DNA from: Advenella sp. S44
GTDB taxonomy: Bacteria; Pseudomonadota; Gammaproteobacteria; Burkholderiales; Burkholderiaceae_B
Length of the DNA stretch: 44,262 nt
Reading direction: 5' to 3'
Assembly: GCF_002810445.1 (NCBI RefSeq)
Contig: NZ_NEXS01000001.1
Location: forward strand, 795,837-840,098
The notes under the pieces were generated by a model. It was not told the origin of the DNA and did no database searches. It was given only the letters and a program-made list of their open reading frames with translations. Shown one piece after another: positions 7,110-15,359 of the stretch. The first letter of the stretch is position 1; every line of letters begins with the position of its first letter. The translations under genes were made by a program, and so were the position numbers.

Positions 7110-9509
7110 ATGGCCCTGGATAAGGAACAAATTGACGCCTTCCGGGATAGTGCCCGGGATCTTTTGTCACGAACCAACCATGCCGAGCGTATCCGTGAGC
7201 GGGTGTCGCAGTTGCCTGCGCTGGATAGCGATTTCTGGCGGCAAATGGCCGATGCCGGCTGGCTGGCGGTGCTGGTTCCCGAAGAGCAGGGTGGACTGGG
7301 CCTGGGTCTGGGCGAAATGAACGCCATTGCCCAGGAACTGGGCGCCGCCTTGCCGGCAGAACCCCTGGTTGCTGTTGCCGTGCAGACCGTGACACTACTG
7401 AATGCGCTTGAGCCCGGCGCTTTGCGCGATCGGTTGCTCGCCGGTATTGCGGATGGATCGCTGGTCGTTGGCACCGCCTGGCAGCAGACCGCAGATCAAA
7501 CCGAAGCGCACCGGGGCCCGGCTATTGTGGTCGATGGCGACATGCAAGCGGTGTCGGCGCGCTTTGTCAACGTGTCACCCGCCACCGGCGCAAGCGGCTG
7601 GCTCGTTGTCGCAAGCGAACAGAATGAAGATGTCCTGCTGTGGATCGAAGCGAACGCCCACGGCATGCAAATGACTGACTTGCCGCGCGTCGATGGCGGC
7701 AGCCTGGGCTCGTTGCAGTTGCAGGCAACTCGCGTGGACCAGACACAAGTGCTTGCACGTGGACCGGCAGTGCTGGCGGCACTGAACAAGGCCGTTGATT
7801 ATGCTCGCATTGCCGTATCGGCACAATTGCTGGGCTGCGCAAGGCGCGCCTTTGACACGACGCTGGAGTACATGAAGGTGCGCGTGCAATTTGGCAAGCC
7901 GATAGGCGCATTCCAGAGTTTGCAGCACCGAATGGTAGACAGTTATATCCAGTTGCAGATGCTTGAGTTTGCTTTGTGGGACGTGACCGCAAGGCCCGCA
8001 GAGCAGCCAGCAGCGCTGGCCATGCAGGCTTCACGCCTGAAGGCCCGGGGCGAAGTGGCCGCCGGCCAGATTACGCGCCTGGCGGTGCAGATGCATGGCG
8101 GCATGGGTTATTCTGACGAGTCTGATGTCGGCTTGATGCTCAAGCGCGCCATTGCGTTGTCCAGCGAACTGGGTAACCGCCGCGCGAATCTGACGCGCTA
8201 TGTGAAGTCACTGCAACTGCAGCCTGCCGCAACGGCGGGCGATACAACTGAGATAGATGCATCGGAAGACACCTGGACTTCATTTCCCACTGATGGCGAT
8301 TGGGACCAGATGCCCGAAGACCAGTTCCGGCAGATGTTGCGCGCTTTCTATCGCAAATACTATCCCGAGCATTTGCGGCATCGCACCCGTCGCCTGCACT
8401 GGCATGAAATTGGCGACTGGTATCGCACATTGGCGCGCCAGAAGTGGATCGCTCCTTCCTGGCCGAAGCAATATGGCGGCATGGCATTGTCAGCGGAAAA
8501 AATGATTGCTTATATCGAAGAGCAGGAGCGTTATGGCGTGGGTCGTCCGCCCGATCAGGGACTGGTCATGCTGGGGCCGATCCTAATTCGCTATGGCACG
8601 CCGGAACAACAGGAAAAGTACCTGCCGGCGATTTTGTCAGGCGAACATGTCTGGGCGCAGGGCTACTCGGAGCCCAATGCCGGATCCGACCTGGCGTCAC
8701 TGCGTTGCGAGGCGGTGGCGCAAGGTGATCACTTCGTTGTCAATGGCCAGAAAACCTGGTCCACGCTGGCTCAGGATGCTACGCATATGTTCATGCTGGT
8801 GCGTACGGACAAAGACGTCAAGAAGCAGGCCGGCATCAGTTTTTTGATGGTGGATTTGAAAACACCGGGCATTACGGTCAGGCCGATCCGCACTATTGCG
8901 GGTGACGAAGAGTATTGCGAAATTTTCTTTGACGATGTGAAAGTGCCCAAAGAGAATCTGGTTGGACAACTGAATCAGGGATGGACGATTTCCAAGGCGC
9001 TACTTGGCTTTGAGCGCCTGTTTAGCGGTAATCCCAAACATTCGCAGAGTACGCTGGCCATGATCGACAAGGTCATCGCCGCAAGCGGGTTGGACCAGGA
9101 TCCGGCCTTCATGGCCGAATATGCCCAGCTGCATATGGATATTGCTGATCTGTCTTCCGCTTACGCTGCATTCTCCGATATTGTTCGACGCAATGAACCG
9201 CTGCCGGCTAATGTGTCGTTGTTAAAAATATGGGCGACGGAAACGCACGAGAAAGCCTCGCTTCTGTTGCTGGACGCAGCCGGCGAACAGGCAGGCACCA
9301 CAGGCGCAGCCGTTTTTGGAGAAGGAGCAAGCGCCTTTAGGGATACTGCTGACGACGACCAGTCCAATGGACAAAGTCATGGGGCCGTGACCGTGGACGA
9401 TTTGCAGATGCCGCTATACAACGCTGCGGCCGCAAAAATATTTAGCGGAACCAACGAGATTCAAAGAAATATCCTGGCAAAAGTGGTGCTGGCGCTGCCG
9501 ACGTCATAG
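7110..9509 (+). CDS. Fused double acyl-CoA dehydrogenase
   Basis: A 799-residue protein containing two complete acyl-CoA dehydrogenase domains joined by a linker around residues 370-395; ordinary family members are about 380-400 residues. The N-terminal half has VRVQFGKPIGAFQ (FAD contact) and MHGGMGYSDE, but the position equivalent to the catalytic glutamate of isovaleryl-type enzymes is Ala232 (DYARIA), and no GT-type C-terminal glutamate is visible. The C-terminal half has YSEPNAGSDLAS, KTWSTLAQDATHMF and FERLFSG with Glu635 at the isovaleryl-type catalytic position, and ends with IFSGTNEIQRNI where serine replaces the medium-chain-type glutamate. This resembles, in one chain, the heterodimeric steroid dehydrogenases in which one subunit is inactive. 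AAGGAG lies upstream. The alpha,beta-desaturation role is well supported; the substrate is not known. Confidence 0.88.
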   Translation: MALDKEQIDAFRDSARDLLSRTNHAERIRERVSQLPALDSDFWRQMADAGWLAVLVPEEQGGLGLGLGEMNAIAQELGAALPAEPLVAVAVQTVTLLNALEPGALRDRLLAGIADGSLVVGTAWQQTADQTEAHRGPAIVVDGDMQAVSARFVNVSPATGASGWLVVASEQNEDVLLWIEANAHGMQMTDLPRVDGGSLGSLQLQATRVDQTQVLARGPAVLAALNKAVDYARIAVSAQLLGCARRAFDTTLEYMKVRVQFGKPIGAFQSLQHRMVDSYIQLQMLEFALWDVTARPAEQPAALAMQASRLKARGEVAAGQITRLAVQMHGGMGYSDESDVGLMLKRAIALSSELGNRRANLTRYVKSLQLQPAATAGDTTEIDASEDTWTSFPTDGDWDQMPEDQFRQMLRAFYRKYYPEHLRHRTRRLHWHEIGDWYRTLARQKWIAPSWPKQYGGMALSAEKMIAYIEEQERYGVGRPPDQGLVMLGPILIRYGTPEQQEKYLPAILSGEHVWAQGYSEPNAGSDLASLRCEAVAQGDHFVVNGQKTWSTLAQDATHMFMLVRTDKDVKKQAGISFLMVDLKTPGITVRPIRTIAGDEEYCEIFFDDVKVPKENLVGQLNQGWTISKALLGFERLFSGNPKHSQSTLAMIDKVIAASGLDQDPAFMAEYAQLHMDIADLSSAYAAFSDIVRRNEPLPANVSLLKIWATETHEKASLLLLDAAGEQAGTTGAAVFGEGASAFRDTADDDQSNGQSHGAVTVDDLQMPLYNAAAAKIFSGTNEIQRNILAKVVLALPTS

Positions 9510-9532
9510 CCGGATGAGCCGATAGCAGTACT

Positions 9533-9644
9533 GCAATTGAACTAACGCAATTGAACACTGTAATCGGCAACTGAACACTGCAATTGATTAGCGCAATTGA
9601 GCACAGTCGCTGAGCAAAGCAACCGAATATAGCAACTGAAATGA
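9533..9644. repeat. Degenerate 13-bp tandem repeat, consensus GCAAYTGAACACT
   Basis: In the 148-base gap between the fused dehydrogenase and the CoA-transferase gene, related units begin at 9533, 9547, 9567, 9580, 9593, 9606, 9619 and 9632. From 9567 onward the spacing is exactly 13 bases for six units. Examples are GCAACTGAACACT, GCAATTGATTAGC and GCAATTGAGCACA. The last unit runs into the ribosome site (GGAG) of the next gene. Confidence 0.75.
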
Positions 9645-9657
9645 AATTGGAGTAGAC

Positions 9658-10881
9658 ATGGCACAAACGCTTTCGCATATCCGGGTATTGGACCTGGGAC
9701 GGGTATTTTCGGGGCCGTGGACCGGCCAGATGCTGGCGGATCTGGGCGCCGACGTGATCAAGGTAGAGCGGCCCGGCCGTGGCGATGATGTCCGGCAGCA
9801 GGGCTACCGGGCCAAGGACGAAGCCGGCAACGAAACAGCCGAGACCTCGTCATTCCTGGCCATGAATCGGGGCAAGCGCTCTGTCACGGTCAATATATCC
9901 AGTCCCGAAGGACAAGAGGTGATACGGCAACTGGTCCGGCATTGCGATGTGCTGATCGAGAACTTCAAGGCTGGTGATCTGGCCCGTTATGGCCTCGATT
10001 ACGACTCGCTCAAAGCCATCAACCCGCGTCTGGTGTATTGCTCCATTAGCGGATTTGGTCAGTCGGGGCCTTACAGCCATCGTCCGGGTTACGATCCGAT
10101 TTTCCAGTCCATGAGTGGACTGATGAGCCTGACCGGCAATCCCGAAGAAGAACCTGGAGGCGGTCCGCAAAAAGTCGGTTATGCGGTGTCGGATCTGACA
10201 GCCGGATTTTATGCCATCATCGGCATTCTTGCCGCGCTGAACCATCGCGATGCCGTGTCCGGAGAGGGCCAGTATATCGATATCGCCCTGTTCGACGCGC
10301 AGGTGGCCTCTATTGGTCATATCGCCATGAACTATCTGGTATCGGGCATCGTTCCCAAACGCATGGGCACAGCGTCGCCCATTACGTGCCCGTACCAGGC
10401 GTTTGAATGCAGCGATGGACACCTGATGATAGCTGTCGGCAATGATTCGCAGTTTCGCCAGTTTGTGCAACTGCTCGGCCTGCCCGAGCTGGCTGATGAT
10501 CCCCGCTTTGTCTTGAACCGGTTGCGTGCACAGAACCAGAAGGAGCTTATCCCGATGTTGCAGGCCGTGATGATCAAGCATCCGATCCGGCACTGGCAGG
10601 ATCAACTGGACGCCATGAACGTGCCTTGCGGACCGATCAACGATCTCAGTCAGGTATTTGAAGATCCCCAACTGCAGCACCGCGATATGCTGATGCATAT
10701 GCAGCACTCGACAGCGGGCCGTATTCCGCAGATTGCCAATCCGCTGAAGCTGTCAGCCACGCCCGTTGATTACCGACGCCCGCCACCGACTCTGAGCGAG
10801 CATACCGACGAGGTGTTAAATGAGTTGCTGGGGATGGACCAGGCAGCCATTTCCGCATTGCGCGAGAAGAAGGTTATTTAA
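9658..10881 (+). CDS. CaiB/BaiF family (class III) CoA-transferase
   Basis: A 407-residue enzyme that moves CoA between carboxylic acids in the cytoplasm. It shows the N-terminal Rossmann-like nucleotide region (RVLDLGRVFSGPWTGQMLAD, then LGADVIKVE), NRGKRSVTVN near 70-79, LIENFKAG near 99-106, and GYDPIFQSMSG in which Asp146 is the expected catalytic aspartate forming the acyl anhydride. The C-terminal CGPINDLSQVFEDPQ block is also typical. GGAG precedes the ATG. It closes the plus-strand series and is followed by a strong terminator. It is a clear relative of the CoA-transferase at 13224 but from a separate module. Substrate acids cannot be assigned from sequence. Confidence 0.9.
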   Translation: MAQTLSHIRVLDLGRVFSGPWTGQMLADLGADVIKVERPGRGDDVRQQGYRAKDEAGNETAETSSFLAMNRGKRSVTVNISSPEGQEVIRQLVRHCDVLIENFKAGDLARYGLDYDSLKAINPRLVYCSISGFGQSGPYSHRPGYDPIFQSMSGLMSLTGNPEEEPGGGPQKVGYAVSDLTAGFYAIIGILAALNHRDAVSGEGQYIDIALFDAQVASIGHIAMNYLVSGIVPKRMGTASPITCPYQAFECSDGHLMIAVGNDSQFRQFVQLLGLPELADDPRFVLNRLRAQNQKELIPMLQAVMIKHPIRHWQDQLDAMNVPCGPINDLSQVFEDPQLQHRDMLMHMQHSTAGRIPQIANPLKLSATPVDYRRPPPTLSEHTDEVLNELLGMDQAAISALREKKVI

Positions 10882-10945
10882 CGCGCCGCTGCTTGTTAAC
10901 AGGCCATTACGCCGATGCACAACAGTGTCGGCCAATCGGTGTCCG

Positions 10946-10992
10946 AAAATATGCCGTCGCGAAGAATCTAAGCGGCGGCATATTTTTTATTT
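10946..10992 (+). terminator. Rho-independent terminator after the CoA-transferase gene
   Basis: Perfect 11-bp stem AAAATATGCCG (10946-10956) pairing with CGGCATATTTT (10976-10986), a 19-base loop, then a run of T (TTATTTTC). It ends the plus-strand catabolic series. Confidence 0.85.
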
Positions 10993-11322
10993 TCGATTAA
11001 ATAACGGCTCGGGGGCATGTGAACCGGGTTTGACGTGGGCCGGATGCTGTGCTGGTTACGGCCAGAGCCAGAAGAGGCAGAAGAGCCAGAATCACAGCCA
11101 GAACTCAATCGCCAATAGTCGGCAAGTGTTCGTGTCAGTGTGATGCAACCATGCCAGGATTCTGGGCCGCGTGTTTCGTGTTAATGTTCTATACCGGTTG
11201 CGGGTGTAGAGAAAGTCGAGGACGTTAAGGCGCTTGCCGCCGGAAAAAGCTGGCGATGTCAGGGAGCGACTGTCACCACGTTCCGGTTTTGAGTATGTCC
11301 CGGGACTGTGAGCAATGCTATT
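10993..11322. other. Gene-free stretch with irregular GCCAGA-like repeats
   Basis: No credible gene was found here. Positions 11061-11120 contain six irregular copies of GCCAGA or GCCAGAA spaced 6 to 14 bases apart. The rest, up to the MaoC gene stop, shows no recognised promoter, repeat or RNA. Confidence 0.5.
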
Positions 11323-11781
11323 TCACTTGTCATAAATTAGCAACAGCATGGTGGCCACCAATGCTGGGCGCGCTTCTCCCTCTATTTCAAATTTATTTTC
11401 AAACGTAAATAGCGTGCCGCCATTTTTCGGTTGTGCGTCAAGCAGCGACTGCTGCAACCTGACTTTGGAACCCACAGGTACCGGGCTCACAAAACGCAGG
11501 TGATTTAGTCCGTAATTGAGTCCCTTGCCGCGGTTTTCAATCTTGAAAATATCCCGGGCCAGCAGGGGAATCAGAGACAGAATAAAAAAGCCATGCGCAA
11601 TCGTTTTGCCATCGGGCATATCGGACTGAGCACGTGCGACGTCAACATGTACCCAGTGATCATCGCCGGTCAGGCGCGCATAGTGGTCAATCTGATCCTG
11701 CGTAACGGTAAACCACTGGCTTGTGCCAAGAGACTGTCCACAATACGTAGCCAGATCGGCAGGGGTATCTACAAGCAACAT
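11323..11781 (-). CDS. MaoC-like (R)-specific enoyl-CoA hydratase
   Basis: A 152-residue hot-dog-fold protein. The hydratase-2 signature is present as TGDDHWVHVD (residues 38-47, catalytic pair Asp40 and His45) followed by GKTIAHGFFILSL. Such enzymes hydrate trans-enoyl-CoA to the (R)-3-hydroxyacyl-CoA or act on branched or dicarboxylic enoyl-CoAs. TGGAG lies about nine bases before the ATG. It lies 122 bases downstream of the Bug receptor gene on the same strand, so the two may share a transcript; with the nearby CoA-transferases and crotonase it suggests acid breakdown through CoA esters. Confidence 0.87.
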   Translation of the reverse strand: MLLVDTPADLATYCGQSLGTSQWFTVTQDQIDHYARLTGDDHWVHVDVARAQSDMPDGKTIAHGFFILSLIPLLARDIFKIENRGKGLNYGLNHLRFVSPVPVGSKVRLQQSLLDAQPKNGGTLFTFENKFEIEGEARPALVATMLLLIYDK

Positions 11782-11903
11782 TCACAGACTCCATCAGAAT
11801 TGTCCGCACTGCAGGAGGCGGACGGTAGAAAGGGCCGCTGGCTAAGGCGACCCGGCCGGGCAATCGGGCCCGCTGGCCCGCTACTTGCCGCGGTATTCGC
11901 TGT

Positions 11904-12929
11904 TTACTGCCCGATTGTGACGCCGGTCGTTTTTACAATGGTTTCCCATTTCTTGCGATCGGTTTCGACAAACTCGCGGGCTTGCTCCAGCGACATAGAT
12001 ACCGGTGGCAGATAACCCTGCGCTTCCAGGCGTGATATCGTGTTCTGCTCTTTCAGTACCGAATTCATAGACGTGTTCAGACTGGTCAATATGGCGGGAT
12101 CGGTTTTGGCCGGTGCGATCAACAGGTTCCAAATCTCGATATTCAGATCTGGATAACCGCTTTCAACCAGGGTCGGGACCTCGTCCATTTGCGGATAACG
12201 CTCGGCACTGCTGACGGCAAGAAATTTCAGTTTGGGATTTTCCAGCTGCGCTTTTGCTGCGGGCCCGGTCAGAATGCCGATAGGTACCTGACCGCCGATA
12301 AGATCGCTGGTCAGCGGCGAATCTCCTTTGTAGGGAATATGTACGGGGTCGATGTCGGTGATTTTTTTGAAGTATTCAAATACCAGATGACCGGGTGTGC
12401 CGGCACCCGAGGTGCCGTAAGACAGGCTACCGGGCTTGGATTTTGCCAGCGCCACCAATTCCTTGATATTGTTTACCGGCAGATCCTTGTTGACGGCAAT
12501 GACCAAAGGCAGCGAGCCGATGTTGGCGATGGGGACCACGTCGTCTGATTGGTAGGGCACTTTCATGCCGATCAGACGGGCAATAATTGTGCCCCCTACC
12601 GGACCCACGCCCAGGTTATAGCCGTCCGGATGTGCACGTACCACCGAGGCGACGCCTATGGTGCCGGCAGCGCCCGCGCGGTTTTCCACCACCATGGTCT
12701 GCTTCATCTGTTTGGACATGCCTTCGGCCAGTATACGTGCGGCGGTATCGCTGGATCCGCCTGGCGGAAACGGTACAGTCAATTTAACGGGTTTTGAGGG
12801 ATAGTCTTTGGCTGCCAGCGCCGGCGTGGGCGAAACCAGCGCGGCACAGAGTGTCAGCGTAGCTGCCACGACAGCCTGCAAGCGCAGGCCCGTACGTGGG
12901 GCAAATGATGAAATGGGGGACAGTCTCAT
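11904..12929 (-). CDS. Tripartite tricarboxylate transporter receptor, Bug family
   Basis: Periplasmic solute-binding protein of 341 residues. A signal peptide covers about residues 1-40 (Arg in the n-region, hydrophobic VVAATLTLCAALV, cleavage near PALAAKDYPSK). Family marks are KPVKLTVPFPPGGSSDTAAR, VVENRAGAAGTIG and SYGTSGAGTPGHL. AGGAAC precedes the ATG. The membrane partners TctA/TctB are not in the window, as is common for the large Bug families of Alcaligenaceae. It is divergent from the CoA-transferase/crotonase operon, so it probably captures the acid that this module degrades; ligand unknown. Confidence 0.9.
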   Translation of the reverse strand: MRLSPISSFAPRTGLRLQAVVAATLTLCAALVSPTPALAAKDYPSKPVKLTVPFPPGGSSDTAARILAEGMSKQMKQTMVVENRAGAAGTIGVASVVRAHPDGYNLGVGPVGGTIIARLIGMKVPYQSDDVVPIANIGSLPLVIAVNKDLPVNNIKELVALAKSKPGSLSYGTSGAGTPGHLVFEYFKKITDIDPVHIPYKGDSPLTSDLIGGQVPIGILTGPAAKAQLENPKLKFLAVSSAERYPQMDEVPTLVESGYPDLNIEIWNLLIAPAKTDPAILTSLNTSMNSVLKEQNTISRLEAQGYLPPVSMSLEQAREFVETDRKKWETIVKTTGVTIGQ

Positions 12930-13067
12930 GGAGTTCCTCGTTGATTATGAAAGGCGCCCGTTGTTCTTATCGATAAGGCTGTGGCGGGCAACGCAGCACT
13001 GGATACTGGACATGCTAGGGTATTCTGTTTGTAATGTCAATAGGTCGTATTATTGAACTATATAGGC

Positions 13068-13094
13068 TATAATTATGTCCTATTGGGATAGGAC
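13068..13094 (+). promoter_or_regulatory. Promoter -10 and adjacent inverted repeat before the second CoA-transferase operon
   Basis: A consensus TATAAT (13068-13073) is followed directly by the inverted repeat GTCCTAT-TGGG-ATAGGAC (13077-13094), which would cover the transcript start. Related half-sites, ATAGGTC and ATAGGCT, occur at 13040-13046 and 13062-13068. No good -35 was found. The layout suits a repressor; the GntR protein encoded at 15360 is the obvious candidate but this is inference. The leader to the start at 13224 is about 145 bases and holds nothing else recognised. Confidence 0.5.
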
Positions 13095-13223
13095 ACTGAA
13101 TAGCCCCGCTGGTACAGTGGTGTGGCTGGTGCCAGCGCCGGAGAACGCAAAATGATGAAGCGTCGTGACCGATTACGCATTTCCCACCAGAAAGCATGCA
13201 CATCAGATCAAGGAGATGGAAAA

Positions 13224-14453
13224 ATGAGTCAGAAAAGCGGACCGCTCTCGCACGTACGGGTGCTGGATCTGAGCCGGATCATGGCTGCCCCGTGGGCCAG
13301 CCAGTTGCTGGCCGATATGGGCGCGACGGTTATCAAGGTGGAAAGACCCGGCCAGGGGGATGATACGCGAGCCTGGGGGCCGCCGTTTCTGAAGGATAGC
13401 GAAGGAAACAATACCGGCGAAGCGGGTTATTATCTGTCGGTCAATCGTGGCAAGCAGTCCATCACCATTGCCCTGGATACGCCGGAAGGGCAGCAGATCG
13501 TGCGCGAGCTGGCGGCCGATTGCGATATTGTGCTGGAAAATTTCAAAACCGGTGCGCTGGCCAAGTATGGGCTGGATTATGCCAGCCTGAAAAAAGTGAA
13601 TCCGCGGCTGATCTATTGCTCGGTCACCGGCTTCGGTCAGGATGGCCCACGCAAGAACGAGGCGGCCTACGATTTCCTCATCCAGGCCATGGGTGGACTG
13701 ATGAGCGTGACAGGCGAGCGGGACGACAAACCCGGCGGCGGTCCGCAAAAGGTCGGCATTCCCATTGTTGACCTGATGACGGGTATGTATACGGCCGTAG
13801 CGGTTCTGGCTGCGCTGGCCAACCGCGAGCAGACCGGCGAAGGCGAATATATCGACCTTGCCATGCTCGACGTCCAGACGGCCGTGTTGTCCAACCAGGC
13901 CATGAACCATCTGCTGTCTGGCAATACGCCCAAACGCGGCGGCAATGCGCATCCGAATATTCAGCCCCAGGATGTCTATGCTTGCCAGGACGGCGCAGTG
14001 ATTCTGGCTGTCGGTAACGATCGGCAATTTGTCAAATTGTGTGATGCCTTGAAGCGGCCTGAACTGGTCAGCGACGAGCGGTTCAGTGTCAATGCCCAGC
14101 GGGCGCGCAACGTGGCCGAACTGACACGACTGCTGCAGCAAGAGTTTGCCCGCTGGCCTCGTGCCGATCTGGTGGCGGCCCTTAGCGCGGCGGGCGTGCC
14201 TTGCGGTCCGATCAATAGTGTTGCCGAAGTCTTTCAGGAGCCGCAGATCCAGCATCGCAAAATGCTGCGCAATGTGCCTCATCCATTGGGGGTTTCGGTC
14301 CCGCAGGTAGTTTGCCCGATCAACTTTACCAACCGGCCGCTGGCGTTTGACGCCGCACCGCCGTTACTGGGCGAGCATACCGAAAAAGTGCTTACTGATC
14401 TGGGCTACAACGCCACGCAGCTTAGCGAGTTGCGCGAATCCGGCATAGTCTGA
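13224..14453 (+). CDS. CaiB/BaiF family (class III) CoA-transferase
   Basis: A 409-residue CoA-transferase with the same layout as the enzyme at 9658: RVLDLSRIMAAPWASQLLAD, then VIKVERPGQGDD, NRGKQSITI, ENFKTG and AAYDFLIQAMGG with the likely catalytic Asp150. The chosen ATG at 13224 has AAGGAG nine bases upstream; the open frame extends further upstream but without a start of equal quality and without family similarity. It is 17 bases from the crotonase gene and presumably co-transcribed. It probably activates the acid taken up via the divergent Bug receptor. Confidence 0.9.
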   Translation: MSQKSGPLSHVRVLDLSRIMAAPWASQLLADMGATVIKVERPGQGDDTRAWGPPFLKDSEGNNTGEAGYYLSVNRGKQSITIALDTPEGQQIVRELAADCDIVLENFKTGALAKYGLDYASLKKVNPRLIYCSVTGFGQDGPRKNEAAYDFLIQAMGGLMSVTGERDDKPGGGPQKVGIPIVDLMTGMYTAVAVLAALANREQTGEGEYIDLAMLDVQTAVLSNQAMNHLLSGNTPKRGGNAHPNIQPQDVYACQDGAVILAVGNDRQFVKLCDALKRPELVSDERFSVNAQRARNVAELTRLLQQEFARWPRADLVAALSAAGVPCGPINSVAEVFQEPQIQHRKMLRNVPHPLGVSVPQVVCPINFTNRPLAFDAAPPLLGEHTEKVLTDLGYNATQLSELRESGIV

Positions 14454-14470
14454 AGCTAAGGAAAATCAAT

Positions 14471-15235
14471 ATGAACGAAATTGCACTGGAAAAGCAGGGA
14501 AAAATAGCGATTGTCACACTGGACAGCCCACCGGTCAACGCCCTGACCCTGGCCCGTTACGAGGCGATCACCCGGGTTTTTGAATCGATCAACACCATGG
14601 ACGATATTAATGTCGTTGTCTTTACGGCCAAAGGCACCAAAGCCTTTTGCGCCGGGCTGGAGCTCAAGGAGTTCCTGGCGGCCACGCCTGAAGAAGATCC
14701 CATGCGGGCCAAAGTGGTGCGCGCGACTTTTCATGCCATTCGTCATTGCGTTGTACCCGTCATTGCCGCGGTCAATGGTCCCGCGCTGGGCGCGGGCAGC
14801 GTACTGGCCAGCAGCAGCGATATTCGCGTCGCGTCGGAAAAGGCGACCTTTTCCATGCCGGAGATCAATGTTGGACGCTGTGGTGGTGGCGCACATACCG
14901 GTCGCCTGGTGCCGCAAGGCAGCTTGCGATACATGGCCTTTACTGGCGAGCAGATCAGCGCCTGGGAGGCGCATCGCGTTGGTTTTGTCGAACGGGTGGT
15001 CGTACCGCGACTGCTGATGTCAACAGCCATGGATATGGCGCAGGTTATTGCATCAAAAAGCCGAATCGGACTGGTGACCATGAAAGAAGCCCTGAACCGG
15101 ATCGAAACCATGCCGGTGGATGAGGGCTATGAGCTGGAACAGCAGTACAGCACCAAACTGATGCAGTCGGAAGATGCGCGCGAGGCTGTGCGTGCAGTCG
15201 TGGAAAAACGAGCGCCGGCGTTCAAGGGACGATAG
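14471..15235 (+). CDS. Enoyl-CoA hydratase/isomerase family protein (crotonase fold)
   Basis: A 254-residue crotonase. The oxyanion-hole segments are CAGLELKEF (about 59-67) and NGPALGAGSVLASSSDIR (about 102-119); MPEINVGRCGGG follows, with one glutamate in the usual second catalytic loop. Crotonases hydrate, isomerise or cleave acyl-CoAs, so the reaction is open. AAGGA is well spaced before the ATG. It sits 17 bases after the CoA-transferase and 124 bases before the GntR regulator gene. Confidence 0.88.
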   Translation: MNEIALEKQGKIAIVTLDSPPVNALTLARYEAITRVFESINTMDDINVVVFTAKGTKAFCAGLELKEFLAATPEEDPMRAKVVRATFHAIRHCVVPVIAAVNGPALGAGSVLASSSDIRVASEKATFSMPEINVGRCGGGAHTGRLVPQGSLRYMAFTGEQISAWEAHRVGFVERVVVPRLLMSTAMDMAQVIASKSRIGLVTMKEALNRIETMPVDEGYELEQQYSTKLMQSEDAREAVRAVVEKRAPAFKGR

Positions 15236-15262
15236 TCTGGTTGATACGCCTTTGGATACACG

Positions 15263-15286
15263 GTGATCAGCATCACTGGCTATAAT
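15263..15286 (+). promoter_or_regulatory. Possible promoter/operator of the GntR regulator gene
   Basis: TATAAT at 15281-15286 is preceded by the inverted repeat GTGAT-CAGC-ATCAC (15263-15276), which would overlap the -35 region. The repeat could be an operator for autoregulation. It is unrelated to the GTCCTAT/ATAGGAC element upstream of the CoA-transferase. Confidence 0.4.
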
Positions 15287-15359
15287 GCACTAGTTAATGG
15301 CATTGCCGCAGGCGGAAGCATAGACATACATCCCGTTTTCGGCAAAGTCCCGCCACACA

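Noticed and set aside
11061-11120. Tandem repeat of GCCAGA
   Set aside because: Spacing is irregular (6 to 14 bases), so it is listed only as loosely repetitive DNA.
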